Positions 16,157-25,804 of a stretch of DNA of 64,000 bases are shown piece by piece. The DNA is from Acetobacterium paludosum (lineage in GTDB: Bacteria; Bacillota; Clostridia; Eubacteriales; Eubacteriaceae), in contig NZ_RXYA01000002.1 in assembly GCF_008086595.1 (NCBI RefSeq), positions 186,001 to 250,000 on the forward strand. The letters run 5' to 3'. The notes under the pieces were generated by a model that had not been told where the DNA came from, ran no database searches, and saw only the letters and a program-made list of their open reading frames with translations. The translations under genes and the position numbers were made by a program. Every line of letters starts with the position of its first letter. Position 1 is the first letter of the stretch.

Positions 16157-17407
16157 ATGACTCAATCACCAAACCAGCTCAACCTGGAAGTTGGAAATAA
16201 ACAGAAATATCTGGGACATAAAGGACTCATCGTTTTTATGGCGCTCATGAACATGTTTATTCCTCTTTCAACAGATATGTATCTGCCGGCACTGCCGAGT
16301 ATGAATTCATATTTCGGAAGCAGTTCCGCCATTACAAATCTAACCTTAAGCGCATTTTTCTTATTTTATGCCGTTGGCATTTTATTTTGGGGTCCGCTCA
16401 GTGACAAATACGGCCGCAAACCCATTCTTTTAGTGGGAAGCCTCCTGTATGCGGCAAGCAGCATCGCCTGTGCGATGTCGATAAACATTTACTTTCTGAT
16501 TGCCGCCAGAATCCTTCAGGGGATCGGTTCTGGAGCAATTACATCGGTTTCCATGGCGGTTGTAAAGGACTCGTACTCCGGAAAAAGACGAGAATCGATT
16601 TTAGCCATTTGTCAGTCCATTTCCGGGCTTGCACCCATGGTTGCACCCATTGCTGGTGGCTTAATTCTAAGCTTTTCTGATTGGAGAGGCTCCTTCTGGG
16701 CCCTTGCAATCATCAGTCTCGTTAACCTGGGCTTTTCCATTTTATTCCAGGAAACCTTAAAAGATGAAGAACGATATACGGGAACATTGTTTGGTTCCCT
16801 CGGGCGCCTGGTCGTTGTCAGCAAAAACAAGAGCTTTATTATCCCGGCCCTCATATTTGCTTTAAGTACGCTTCCATTTATGGGTTATATTGCTGTTTCA
16901 TCCTATGTCTACGTAGATTACTTTGGCCTCAGTGCTCAGTTTTACAGCTATTTCTTTGCTGCTAATGCATTACTGTCCATCGCCGGACCTTTTATCTATG
17001 TCAAATTTCTCAGCAATATGAATAAAAAGCTCTTTGCTTCAATGATTTTAGCCCTCGCAACATTAAGCGGCGTTTTAGTCATGACCCTGGGCACCTTAAC
17101 GCCGATATTATTCTGGATTTCATTCCTTTTCATGTCTTTATCGGGTGCCGTAATGCGTCCCTTCAGTTCTAACCTGCTGCTGGATCAACAAGAAAGTGAT
17201 ATTGGCTCCGTCTCCTCCGTCATGGGCACGCTATTCACCGTTTTAGGAAGCATCGGCATGGCCCTGGCATCAATTCCATCAGGAAATATTGTCTTCGGTC
17301 TGGGCTTGCTGATCACCATTTTCTCTCTTATATCCCTAGTTTCATGGAATTTGTTTATGAAATCAAAGATTCCCTGTGTTGGAGTAAAGAACAGCTCATC
17401 TAACTAG
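16157..17407 (+). CDS. Bcr/CflA-family multidrug efflux MFS transporter
   Basis: 416 residues with twelve predicted membrane segments. The Bcr/CflA start FIPLSTDMYLPALPSM, the loop motif GPLSDKYGRKPILL and RILQGIGSGAITSVSMAVVKD identify the drug:H+ antiporter group. AAAGGAG precedes the ATG. It forms an operon with the upstream MarR gene, which likely de-represses it when a toxic compound binds. Substrate unknown. Confidence 0.93.
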   Translation: MTQSPNQLNLEVGNKQKYLGHKGLIVFMALMNMFIPLSTDMYLPALPSMNSYFGSSSAITNLTLSAFFLFYAVGILFWGPLSDKYGRKPILLVGSLLYAASSIACAMSINIYFLIAARILQGIGSGAITSVSMAVVKDSYSGKRRESILAICQSISGLAPMVAPIAGGLILSFSDWRGSFWALAIISLVNLGFSILFQETLKDEERYTGTLFGSLGRLVVVSKNKSFIIPALIFALSTLPFMGYIAVSSYVYVDYFGLSAQFYSYFFAANALLSIAGPFIYVKFLSNMNKKLFASMILALATLSGVLVMTLGTLTPILFWISFLFMSLSGAVMRPFSSNLLLDQQESDIGSVSSVMGTLFTVLGSIGMALASIPSGNIVFGLGLLITIFSLISLVSWNLFMKSKIPCVGVKNSSSN

Positions 17408-17457
17408 CGCATTCATTAGCTATCTTCTCGACTTTTTTAATATAATTAATATGAAAA

Positions 17458-17495
17458 ACCTTATTTGGCAGTCTGTCAAATAAGGTCTTTCTTTT
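17458..17495. terminator. terminator between convergent genes
   Basis: ACCTTATTTG (17458-17467) pairs with CAAATAAGGT (17477-17486). CTTTCTTTT follows on the plus strand and an A-rich flank on the other side, so it can end both the exporter transcript and the ABC-F transcript. Confidence 0.85.
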
Positions 17496-17498
17496 AAT

Positions 17499-19055
17499 TT
17501 AAAAAACTTTGGTGGTCCACTGCGAACAATCCCATACCTGACTGACAAAGTCCTCATAAAATTCGGGTTCATGGCAAACCATGAGAATAGCGCCGTTATA
17601 TTCTGTCAACGCACGCTTCAGTTCGGCTTTTGCATCGGCATCGAGATGATTGGTCGGCTCATCAAGAACCAGTACATTTGTCAGCCGGTTGATCAGTTTG
17701 CACAGCCGTACCTTCGCCTGCTCACCACCGCTCAGCACCCTGACCATACTTTCAATGTGCTTTCTTGTCAGTCCGCATTGCGCCAGCGCAGAACGCACTT
17801 CATTCTGATTCAATCCGGGAAATTCATTCCATACTTCTTCAATGCAGCTGGTGCTGATATTCTGATCCATTTCCTGTTCATAATAGCCGGTTGCCAGTTT
17901 TTCGCCCTGCTCTACGGTGCCCCCGATCGGCGAAAGCAATCCCAGAATGCTTTTTAAAAGGGTTGTTTTACCAATTCCATTTGTTCCAGTTAATACAATT
18001 TTCTGTTTTCGCTCCATAGTTAAATTAAGCGGTTTCGACAGTGGTTCATCATAACCGATGACTAAATCATGGGTCTCAAAAACGCGCCGTCCTGTTGAAC
18101 CGGCTTCTTTAAAATGAAATCTGGGTTTCGGCTTTTCAGCTGAAAGCTCAATGATTTCCATTTTATCCAGCTTTTTCTGTCGGGACATGGCCATATTCCG
18201 GGTCGACACCCTGGCCTTGTTTCTGGCAACAAAGTCTTTTAACTCCGAAATTTCATTTTGCTGTCGGTTGTAAGCCGCCTGTTCCTGGTCTTTTTTTGCT
18301 GCCAGCACTTCTTGAAATTTACCATAGTCCCCGACATAACGCGTCAGTTTCTGGTTATCCATATGATAAATGATATTAATTACCTGATTGACAAAAGGCA
18401 GATCATGGGAAATCAGAATAAATGCATTCTCATAGTCATTCAGATAGCGCTTTAACCACTCAATATGCTGTTCATCCAGATAGTTTGTCGGTTCATCCAA
18501 TAGCAGGATATCCGGTTTTTCAAGCAGTAGTTTTCCAAGCAGCACTTTTGTCCGCTGGCCGCCGCTTAACTCGGTAATATCTTTTTCCAAGCCAATTTCA
18601 TTCAGACCCAGAGACTTCGCGACTTCTTCCACTTTTGAATCGATCAGATAGAAGTCATGAAACTCCAGCAGTTCCTGGAGGTCTCCCACTTCTTCCAAAC
18701 TCTTTTCCAGCTCTTCGGGACTGTCTTCACCCATTTTTTCATAGAGAAAACCAATCCGACTTTCAATATCCAGCAAAAATTCAAAGGCTGAAGTCAGTAC
18801 ATCCCGGACTGTCATTCCCTTTTGTAAAATGGCATGCTGATCCAGATAACCAACCCGCACATTCTTGGCCCATTCCACCTTGCCCTCATCCGGCATCAGC
18901 TTTCCGGTTACAATATTCATAAACGTGGACTTACCCTCGCCATTTGGACCGATTAAACCGATATGTTCTCCTTTTAACAATCGAAACGAGACTTGATTAT
19001 AAATCGCTCGATCGCCAAAACCATGAGAAAGATTTTCGACATTTAAAATACTCAT
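17499..19055 (-). CDS. ABC-F family ATPase (YkpA/YbiT-like)
   Basis: 518 residues with two ABC domains and no membrane segments, so a ribosome-associated ABC-F protein is likely. Walker A motifs are GPNGEGKST and GTNGIGKTT; signatures are LSGGQRTK and LSGGEQAK; Walker B segments are LLLDEPTNYLD and LVLDEPTNHLD. The linker (about 240-320) is basic and helical, as in ABC-F translation factors. Family members rescue stalled ribosomes or give antibiotic protection; the YkpA/YbiT-like length and short C-terminus favour housekeeping, but the drug exporter next door leaves a resistance role possible. Confidence 0.92.
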   Translation of the reverse strand: MSILNVENLSHGFGDRAIYNQVSFRLLKGEHIGLIGPNGEGKSTFMNIVTGKLMPDEGKVEWAKNVRVGYLDQHAILQKGMTVRDVLTSAFEFLLDIESRIGFLYEKMGEDSPEELEKSLEEVGDLQELLEFHDFYLIDSKVEEVAKSLGLNEIGLEKDITELSGGQRTKVLLGKLLLEKPDILLLDEPTNYLDEQHIEWLKRYLNDYENAFILISHDLPFVNQVINIIYHMDNQKLTRYVGDYGKFQEVLAAKKDQEQAAYNRQQNEISELKDFVARNKARVSTRNMAMSRQKKLDKMEIIELSAEKPKPRFHFKEAGSTGRRVFETHDLVIGYDEPLSKPLNLTMERKQKIVLTGTNGIGKTTLLKSILGLLSPIGGTVEQGEKLATGYYEQEMDQNISTSCIEEVWNEFPGLNQNEVRSALAQCGLTRKHIESMVRVLSGGEQAKVRLCKLINRLTNVLVLDEPTNHLDADAKAELKRALTEYNGAILMVCHEPEFYEDFVSQVWDCSQWTTKVF

Positions 19056-19339
19056 TCATTCTCCATTTCTTAATTCACAATTATTAATTGATTTCTCTTT
19101 TGTAAACGATCAACCTGATTTCTGTACAACAGATCCGATAAGATCGGCTGTTAAAAGCATTTACTAAGGAGTAATACGCGATTCAATCCGATACCTTTTA
19201 CCTTTATATTATACCATAATTCTGCCTATAATCGAAAGCTGATAAAACGCCATTAATTATTTATAATTGGCGCGTCTGAAAAAATCGGCTGATTTGCCGA
19301 AGATTTATTTAAAACTGTGAATCAAAAGCGCTATCCCGA
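19056..19339. other. intergenic stretch, nothing recognised
   Basis: No open frame with a ribosome site, RNA family or notable repeat was found between the divergent ABC-F gene and the diguanylate cyclase promoter. Confidence 0.4.
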
Positions 19340-19369
19340 TTGACTATACTGAGCTTCTAGCTGTATAAT
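19340..19369 (+). promoter_or_regulatory. sigma-A promoter for the diguanylate cyclase gene
   Basis: TTGACT (19340-19345) and TATAAT (19364-19369) with an 18-base spacer, about 107 bases before the chosen ATG. Confidence 0.7.
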
Positions 19370-19476
19370 AAAGCAATATAATAGAGTTGCAAAGCATTAC
19401 GACTTTTTTTTGTTTGAACCAGTGTGATTTTCTACTTCGCATTGATTTTATAATTTTACCAGAAAGAAGGCATCCC

Positions 19477-21387
19477 ATGCGCCAACATAAAATATTACTG
19501 CTGATCATCATCCTAATGATTCCCTTTTTGGGAGGATGTTCCAATCAAATTTCAGCACCCCATCAAGAAGCTGAAAAAGGTCTTCTTGATTTCAGTCAAG
19601 TTAGTTTGGAAAATAAAGTAATTCCTTTAGACGGCGAATGGGAATTTTACTGGAATCAGCTTCTGGAACCTGGCGAATTGGAACAGAGCGCCATGAGTGG
19701 TTATGTAAATTTCCCTTCCTCTTGGAATAAATATGAACTAAATAATGAGCAAATTTCCGGCGGCGGCTATGCAACCTATCGATTGAAGTTTATATCCTCT
19801 GAAAAAGAAATTCTGGCACTAAAGATTCCTAAAGTCCGCACGGCCTATAAACTTTGGGTCAATGGAAATTTGATCGCAAATGCTGGGGAAATAGGGAAAA
19901 CCAGAGATACAATGACTCCTCAATATTTGCCGCAGATTGCTTCCTTTGAAGCCCAGCCGGGAGAAAATGAAATTGTCATTCAGATTTCTAATTTTTTTAT
20001 GCCCAGCGGGGGGCTGCTCAACAGCATCCAACTTGGCGGAGAAACCCAGATCCTTGGATTACGCTATAATGGTATTGCTTATGAACTTTTCATTTTTGGC
20101 GCTTTAATAATAATTGGTATTTATCATCTGGCATTATTTTTCTTTAGTAAAAAAGACCCTGCCCCGCTGTATTTTGGATTGTTTTGTATTCTGGTGGCAA
20201 TTCGAACTTTAATGGTTGGTGAATCCTATCTATTCTTTCTTTTCCCAGACTTGAGCTTTGAAATCGCCCGTAAGATCCAGACCCTGGCCTACTATTTGGC
20301 GTTACCAGTGATTATTCTGTTTTTCAGGTCAGTTTTTCCTCACTATTTACATTCCTTAATCGTCAAGATGGTTCAATTCCTAGCAATGGTTTATGCCGTG
20401 GTAGTTCTTCTTACCCCGACAAACGTTTTTACCATCATCAATCCCTTTTATCAGATATGGAGTATTTTCATAATTATTTATCTATTAACCAGGCTCATAA
20501 AAGTAGTCCTACATAAAGAAAAAGACAGTTGGCTTTTTCTCTTGGGTGGTCTGATTCTGGCATCAACCAGTCTCATCGATATTGTCACCCTTAGCGGATG
20601 GATCAACGATAGTTGGCCGCCCTTATTTAAAATGATCTTTCAAGATGATGATTACAGTTCATCCGGTCAATTGATCTTCGCAATTGCCAATTCTTTGCTG
20701 CTGGCAAAGAGCTTCTCTGACTCTTTAGAATACAAAACCGAAATGGGTGAAAAATTGACCGCAATGAATGATCATCTGGATGACCTAGTTTCTCAACGGA
20801 CAAGAGAGCTGACCGCCTCAAACGAAAAAGTCGAACAGCAGAATTTTGAATTGGAACTAATCAATCACGAACTTCAAAAACTTTCGCTGCGAGATCCGCT
20901 GACCGAGCTATGGAACCGACGTAAATATGATGAAGCAATCCAATTGGAATGGCTTCGGTGCTTGAAACAGCAAAATCCAATAGCGTTGTTATTTATTGAT
21001 GTCGATTATTTTAAAAATTATAATGATCAGTATGGTCACATAGCCGGTGATGAATGTTTGATGAAAATCGGGGAAACACTTAGAACTTCTCTGTCCCGTC
21101 CAACCGATATGGTGGTTCGTTACGGCGGCGAGGAATTTATTGTGCTTTTATCTGAGACCCAGAAAGAAGAAGCCATAAATATCGCGCATTGGCTGCTAAA
21201 AAGAATCGATAACCTTGCCATTCCCCATGAAGGCTCTTTAGTGAAGAATTGTGTTACTGTGAGCATCGGAGTTTCATGTATGATTCCAAATGTTGGTTCT
21301 ACCCATGAAAATTTAGTCAAAACTGCAGACAAAGCACTGTATCATGCAAAAACTGGTGGGAGAAATCGAGTGCAATATTTAGCCTAA
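19477..21387 (+). CDS. membrane diguanylate cyclase with 7TMR-DISM sensor
   Basis: Makes c-di-GMP from two GTP. The 636 residues start with a lipoprotein signal peptide (lipobox FLGGC, Cys near 21), an extracytoplasmic DISMED-like jelly-roll (GEWEFYWNQL, YATYRLKF), seven membrane segments (about 190-400), a coiled coil and a GGDEF domain. The active site is GGEEF (550-554), preceded by RPTD, an RxxD inhibitory site for product feedback. The start at 19477 is chosen for the AGAAGG site and the signal peptide. A carbohydrate-like ligand is typical for DISM sensors but unproven here. Confidence 0.92.
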   Translation: MRQHKILLLIIILMIPFLGGCSNQISAPHQEAEKGLLDFSQVSLENKVIPLDGEWEFYWNQLLEPGELEQSAMSGYVNFPSSWNKYELNNEQISGGGYATYRLKFISSEKEILALKIPKVRTAYKLWVNGNLIANAGEIGKTRDTMTPQYLPQIASFEAQPGENEIVIQISNFFMPSGGLLNSIQLGGETQILGLRYNGIAYELFIFGALIIIGIYHLALFFFSKKDPAPLYFGLFCILVAIRTLMVGESYLFFLFPDLSFEIARKIQTLAYYLALPVIILFFRSVFPHYLHSLIVKMVQFLAMVYAVVVLLTPTNVFTIINPFYQIWSIFIIIYLLTRLIKVVLHKEKDSWLFLLGGLILASTSLIDIVTLSGWINDSWPPLFKMIFQDDDYSSSGQLIFAIANSLLLAKSFSDSLEYKTEMGEKLTAMNDHLDDLVSQRTRELTASNEKVEQQNFELELINHELQKLSLRDPLTELWNRRKYDEAIQLEWLRCLKQQNPIALLFIDVDYFKNYNDQYGHIAGDECLMKIGETLRTSLSRPTDMVVRYGGEEFIVLLSETQKEEAINIAHWLLKRIDNLAIPHEGSLVKNCVTVSIGVSCMIPNVGSTHENLVKTADKALYHAKTGGRNRVQYLA

Positions 21388-21597
21388 ATAGATTATATTT
21401 TCATTTGCAATCGGTAGGAGCTATGATCAGTCGTCCTCCCTACACCACTACTGTACGTACGCGTTCGGTATACGGCGGTTCCAAAGTTTACACTGTTTAC
21501 TAACAGATAACAATTATAAAAGTTGGGATATCCTTCCCACTTCAGACGGTCGTTGGATACGGTTTTTAGTAAGATTGATTTAGTGGAATAGATAAAA

Positions 21598-21640
21598 GGA
21601 AGATAAAAGGAAAAGATGTTTTATCTTCCTTTTATCTTCC
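21598..21640. terminator. terminator-like 15-bp inverted repeat downstream of the alcohol dehydrogenase gene
   Basis: GGAAGATAAAAGGAA (21598-21612) pairs exactly with 21626-21640; the gene on the minus strand ends 105 bases away. It shares a 20-base core with the repeat at 23353-23396. The rest of the 21388-21744 gap holds nothing recognised. Confidence 0.7.
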
Positions 21641-21744
21641 AAACCAATCGGTAAATTTTAGATTATCCGATACTGTGCTTCTTCAATAGTCATAACTTTT
21701 CGCTATGATTCTTATAACCTGATAAAGTAATTTTCTCAAAATTG

Positions 21745-22908
21745 TTACATTGCATTTTTGAAGATTTGAATCACTTCTTCTAATTTTGCTTTTCTTGGAT
21801 TCGTACCACTACAGGCATCTTTCATTGCATTTTCTGCCATGAGTTCAAAATCTTTTTCCTTTACCCCAAGCTCAGTTAATCCGGAAGGAATTCCTACGTC
21901 CTGCGAAAGTTGGGTAATCGCATCCAATCCTTTTTCAGCCGCCATTCGCACTGAAAGGCCATCAATATTCTCACCTAATGCAACGGCAATTTCACTTAAC
22001 CGTTTTGGATTACTGTTTAGATTAAAGCGTTGCACATGTGGAAGTAATATAGCATTACAGACCCCATGAGGCAGATCATAAAAACCACCCAGTTGATGAG
22101 CCATTCCATGAACGTAACCCAGACTTGCGTTGTTAAATGCCATCCCACCTAAAAATTGAGCATAAGCCATATTATTTCGCGCCTCAAAATTTTCACCGTT
22201 AGCAACTGCCTGACGCAAGTTTTCGCCAATAAGCTTCATAGACATGAGTGCCGCGGAATCCGTTACCGGAGTAGCAATAGTTGACATATACGCTTCCACT
22301 GAGTGTGTTAAAGCATCCATCCCTGTTGCAGCAGTTAACCCGGAGGGCATTCCCATCATTAAAACTGGATCGTTGATGGATACGGTTGGCGTACATCGCC
22401 AATCAACAATTGCCATTTTAACATGGGTATCAGAGTTTGTGATGATACAAAAACGTGTCATTTCACTGGCTGTACCAGCTGTCGTATTAATTGCAATGAG
22501 AGGTGTCATTGCTTTTGTACTTTTATTAACCCCTTCAAAATCTCTTATATGTCCACCATTTCCAGCAACAAGACCAATCCCCTTTGCACAGTCATGGGAA
22601 GATCCGCCACCTAATGACACGATTAAATCACATTTTTCTTTTTGGAATACCTTAAAGCCATCATGAACATTTATATCTGTTGGATTTGGCTGTGCTCCTG
22701 AAAAGATAACTACCTTTAGCCCTGAAGCTTCAATGATTTCTTTCACCTGATCAGCAACACCCATTTTTTTCAAGCCAGCATCTGTTACAATCAATGCTTT
22801 TTTTAGTCCTAAACCCTTTGCCTGTTCACCAACTTCTTTTACAGAACCTGGCCCCATTAAATTCACTACTGGCATGAAATATCCAAACACTTGATCTGCT
22901 ATAGCCAT
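21745..22908 (-). CDS. iron-containing alcohol dehydrogenase (group III, DhaT-like)
   Basis: An NAD(P)-dependent oxidoreductase of 387 residues, full length. The nucleotide site GGGSSHDCAKG, TTAGTASEMT, the metal-ligand region DALTHSVEAYMS and GMAHQLGGFYDLPHGVCNA (iron histidines) are intact. The family reduces aldehydes to alcohols or oxidises ethanol, 1,3-propanediol and similar substrates. In an acetogen, use of primary alcohols as electron donors is plausible. A strong AGGAGGAA site precedes the ATG. It is monocistronic, with terminator-like repeats on both sides. Confidence 0.95.
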   Translation of the reverse strand: MAIADQVFGYFMPVVNLMGPGSVKEVGEQAKGLGLKKALIVTDAGLKKMGVADQVKEIIEASGLKVVIFSGAQPNPTDINVHDGFKVFQKEKCDLIVSLGGGSSHDCAKGIGLVAGNGGHIRDFEGVNKSTKAMTPLIAINTTAGTASEMTRFCIITNSDTHVKMAIVDWRCTPTVSINDPVLMMGMPSGLTAATGMDALTHSVEAYMSTIATPVTDSAALMSMKLIGENLRQAVANGENFEARNNMAYAQFLGGMAFNNASLGYVHGMAHQLGGFYDLPHGVCNAILLPHVQRFNLNSNPKRLSEIAVALGENIDGLSVRMAAEKGLDAITQLSQDVGIPSGLTELGVKEKDFELMAENAMKDACSGTNPRKAKLEEVIQIFKNAM

Positions 22909-23352
22909 AATAAAATATTCCTCCTATAATTTTTGTTTTTTTCACGTAACATGACTGACAAGTTTTCACCTGAAAATTCATGTCATCTTTTTGCTACACC
23001 ACCTTACAATTGGATTAACGATTCTTTTGTAATCGTTTGACGGATCATACCATGTAAATATCCGATTGTATACCTTATTTTATACATTTCTTTGATTTAT
23101 ATAAAATTATGCTCGTTTTATTGCATATAAGCGGCGCTTTTTTTAGTTATTTTGTTCAATTTACGAACATTGGTTTTATTGCGACTATCTCCTTCTTTCA
23201 CAATTTAGCTCTTTTATCATAAAATCAGATTCTTTACAGCCCTAAATGATTTTTTCAATCATGATTGCTGTAAATGCAGATATACCAGAGGTTTGAGAAT
23301 TTTTTTAATTTATAATGAAGAAAACTGATTTTTTCTAAGATAATAAATAAAA
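22909..23352. other. long upstream region of the alcohol dehydrogenase gene
   Basis: No gene is visible. On the gene's strand there is an AACGATT/AATCGTT inverted repeat (about 23018-23038) and an imperfect hairpin around AGTTTTCA-CC-TGAAAATT (about 22961-22978). Either could be a regulator site. I could not assign a convincing -35/-10 pair or a sigma-54 promoter. Confidence 0.4.
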
Positions 23353-23396
23353 AAAAGATAAAAGGAAAAGATGTTCTTCTCGCCCTTTTATCTTTT
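23353..23396. repeat. second copy of the adh-flanking inverted repeat
   Basis: AAAAGATAAAAGG (23353-23365) pairs with CCTTTTATCTTTT (23384-23396). The 20 bases at 23356-23375, AGATAAAAGGAAAAGATGTT, are identical to 21601-21620. Read on the minus strand the stem is followed by a T-rich run, so it could terminate a transcript entering from the right. Confidence 0.75.
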
Positions 23397-23632
23397 AAAT
23401 TGTATTTTTAAAAAACTCATATTTAAAGACTCTATAATCTTTTTCAAATTTTATGCAATTTTTCGTATTATATCCCTTTTTGACAAATTTTCACTACTTC
23501 AGTTGCATTGGTAATAACTCGATCCGCTCAAACCAATAATCATAGGTTTGTATACTTTTGCTTTTTTACAAAAAGCTCTGCTACAACATCAATGATTCCT
23601 AAATTGATTACATCAAACCGGGTGCACCAAAA

Positions 23633-23652
23633 AAATCCCCTGAAGGGGATTT
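23633..23652 (-). terminator. intrinsic terminator of the 86-residue gene
   Basis: AAATCCCC-TGAA-GGGGATTT, followed on the minus strand by seven T residues; it starts 28 bases after the stop codon. Confidence 0.9.
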
Positions 23653-23680
23653 CAACGCATTGATACCAATTCGATTCTTT

Positions 23681-23941
23681 TTAGCTATCTTTTCCGATTT
23701 CCTCATACCCGAGGACTTCGTCCATTTCCGATTTGATGGGTCGATATTTTGCATGCCAGGTCAACCGATCCAATTTTGGCTGCACCACCTCATAAACCGA
23801 GCCGAACGTCGAGATTTCGCCTCGGTCACCCATCACTTCGAGAATTCCATTCTGGTAATCCCCCTTCAATACTTCCCCAGTTGTTTTCGACAAATAGAGA
23901 TCATCGCTAAATGTCAGTTTTCTTAAATCCAAATCGATCAT
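23681..23941 (-). CDS. hypothetical protein, 86 residues
   Basis: Not recognised. A GGGAG site precedes the ATG and a clean terminator follows, so it is a genuine single-gene unit. The protein is soluble and acidic, beginning MIDLDLRKLTFSDDLYLSK, with an alternating strand pattern in the first 50 residues (KGDYQNGILEVMGDRGEIS) and a charged C-terminal helix. No cysteines, signal peptide or catalytic motif are seen. Confidence 0.7.
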   Translation of the reverse strand: MIDLDLRKLTFSDDLYLSKTTGEVLKGDYQNGILEVMGDRGEISTFGSVYEVVQPKLDRLTWHAKYRPIKSEMDEVLGYEEIGKDS

Positions 23942-24235
23942 TTCTATTCTCCCTTCATTTATTTGCTTTTGTTGTCATGATAATTATACCCCTGATTTAC
24001 TGTATTATTCACATTTATCTAAATCAATACTTCATTTTATAAATTAAGCCAATAATTTTGAAACATGATCTCTCATCGTTTTTACGTCTAATGCATAAAA
24101 TATATATGATCGTTCAATGTGAAGATTAATATACTTTAATCTTCACAAATAAAACATAAAGCTAACATATGACATCCAAATTTTTGTTGTAAACTAACTT
24201 ATAACAAAATATGCTTCAGACAAGGACTAATGTTT

Positions 24236-24664
24236 ATGATACTATCAAATACGCAAATGCAATCATCAAATCAATATATCGAAACAAATATAGTTGCAAC
24301 TATTAATGCTTATATTACCTTTGCCATCTATGTCCTCTTTTTTTCAGCCCTCGCTATTTATCAGGTAACATTCCCATTCGATCTGCCATTTGTCGGATTA
24401 GTTACCCTGGTTCAACTGCTAATTTGTATCTTTCATACCGTTAGTGTTGGAAAATCAGGTTACACGGCTTCTATTTTTTTAAATTTATTTTCTTTGATAA
24501 TTCTGAATCTTTCTGAATTCAAGAAAGTCATTTGTAAATCTGCTAACCTTGAATTCATGATTCACCTAGGTACCATAATAAGCATTTCCGTTCCTTATTA
24601 TTATATTGCTTATTGCCATAAAATTGATGAAATTACGCAGTTCAAAATTATCCATTCCCCATAA
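24236..24664 (+). CDS. orphan four-segment membrane sensor domain, probably a truncated signalling gene
   Basis: 142 residues with four hydrophobic segments (about 20-42, 48-70, 78-95 and 105-128) and short loops, the layout of MASE-type N-terminal sensor regions of diguanylate cyclases and kinases. The frame stops after the membrane region without any output domain, 48 bases before a convergent gene. AAGGA precedes the ATG at 24236; an ATG at 24230 is also possible. It may be a relic of a longer gene or a stand-alone membrane protein. Confidence 0.5.
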   Translation: MILSNTQMQSSNQYIETNIVATINAYITFAIYVLFFSALAIYQVTFPFDLPFVGLVTLVQLLICIFHTVSVGKSGYTASIFLNLFSLIILNLSEFKKVICKSANLEFMIHLGTIISISVPYYYIAYCHKIDEITQFKIIHSP

Positions 24665-24684
24665 TAATATAAATTATTTGGGAT

Positions 24685-24709
24685 CCTGGGGATTTTCAAT
24701 CTCCCCAGG
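24685..24709. terminator. stem-loop between convergent genes
   Basis: CCTGGGGA and TCCCCAGG pair across a 9-base loop. The flanks are not strongly T-rich, so it may act weakly on both converging transcripts. Confidence 0.5.
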
Positions 24710-24712
24710 CCA

Positions 24713-25111
24713 TCATAAAAGGAAACTCAAAATTTCCATCATCAAACCACAGATTCCAATTAGCACCGAGTTAAATAAACCACTTCTATCCCCAACAGTC
24801 ACGATTGTTTCCGGTTTTTCTGGTTTACACCTAATTAACACAGTCTGACCCAGCTTATAATGTGTACCCACCTGTACCGTTGGTCCTTCAGCATGATAGA
24901 TACCATCTGCAATTGTATATTCTAAAATTGGTGTAAACTCATCGAAGACCTCTTTCCCGGTTCGAACTTTATTTTGGTGAATCTCAACCACGATTGCCTC
25001 AAGTTCAACACCATAGGAATCCTGTTTTTTTACCCGAATCAGGCAAATTAATGACCACACGATTAGAATAATTCCCATTACTTCTAAACTATATGATAAA
25101 TAGTCAATCAT
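24713..25111 (-). CDS. DUF3592-like membrane protein
   Basis: 132 residues with a membrane segment at each end (about 5-25 and 112-130). Between them is a beta-rich domain with the pattern EFTPILEYTIADGIYHAEGP and GQTVLIRCKPEKPETIV seen in DUF3592 proteins. GAGGAG precedes the ATG. It is last in the minus-strand run of ABC-2 transporter genes and could be a transporter accessory protein; no activity is known. Confidence 0.7.
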   Translation of the reverse strand: MIDYLSYSLEVMGIILIVWSLICLIRVKKQDSYGVELEAIVVEIHQNKVRTGKEVFDEFTPILEYTIADGIYHAEGPTVQVGTHYKLGQTVLIRCKPEKPETIVTVGDRSGLFNSVLIGICGLMMEILSFLL

Positions 25112-25155
25112 CTGAATTTCTCCTCTTTGATCTCAAATAAGTTTTATTGAATCGC

Positions 25156-25803
25156 TCACAGATCTATTTTTTCAAAACGCGTTGCGGATTTCAGGTAAGC
25201 AAGAGTAGTCACCAGTAAAAATACCAAAATTCCAAAGATAAGAACAGCCAGCTGCTGAGGCAAATAGCGGAGATCCAAAGTATCAAGTGTGGTTTTCAGA
25301 GCTGGTATAAGCTGAATTGAAAGCTCGGCAACACCAACAAAGATGGCCATGGCACTGCAGGCGAAAACATAGGGCAGCCCTATTTTGAAGGCCGTCTTAT
25401 AAACCATGGGTAGAAAGACCATGTTGAAAATGGCATACATCATCAAGACAAGACCGAACAACGCAATATTGGCTTCCATTCCCGCCTGATTTTCTAAAGG
25501 ATTGAGGCTGTTTCTCAGAATGGCAAAAGGTATCGAAACGGCAATTTGAGCAAGTTCCATGATGATGATCACGCCAAATCTGGCCTTAACTGTAGCTCTT
25601 TTGGGAACGGGCAGAAGGGTTGTAAAATACACATCGTTGTTCGCCTGTCCTCCGACAAAAATGAAAAAGATACCCAGTGTCTGATAGAAGAAGGCAACAT
25701 AGTATGGGTAGTTGGGGATCAGAAGCATGAACGCCATCAAAAGGAATATATAACAGGTGGGATGCAAAGCAAGTTTAAATTCTTTGTAAAGTAAATTTTT
25801 CAC
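25156..25803 (-). CDS. ABC-2 type transporter permease (ABC2_membrane_5-like)
   Basis: A membrane subunit of 215 residues with six predicted segments and the family motif LLPVPKRATVKARF after the second. The GTG at 25803 is chosen because GAAAGGAG lies ten bases upstream; the longer frame overlaps the ATPase gene. It starts right after the upstream ATPase stop, giving a tightly coupled pair like YtrB plus a small permease. Probably exports or excludes a membrane-active compound. Confidence 0.88.
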   Translation of the reverse strand: MKNLLYKEFKLALHPTCYIFLLMAFMLLIPNYPYYVAFFYQTLGIFFIFVGGQANNDVYFTTLLPVPKRATVKARFGVIIIMELAQIAVSIPFAILRNSLNPLENQAGMEANIALFGLVLMMYAIFNMVFLPMVYKTAFKIGLPYVFACSAMAIFVGVAELSIQLIPALKTTLDTLDLRYLPQQLAVLIFGILVFLLVTTLAYLKSATRFEKIDL

Positions 25804-25804
25804 T

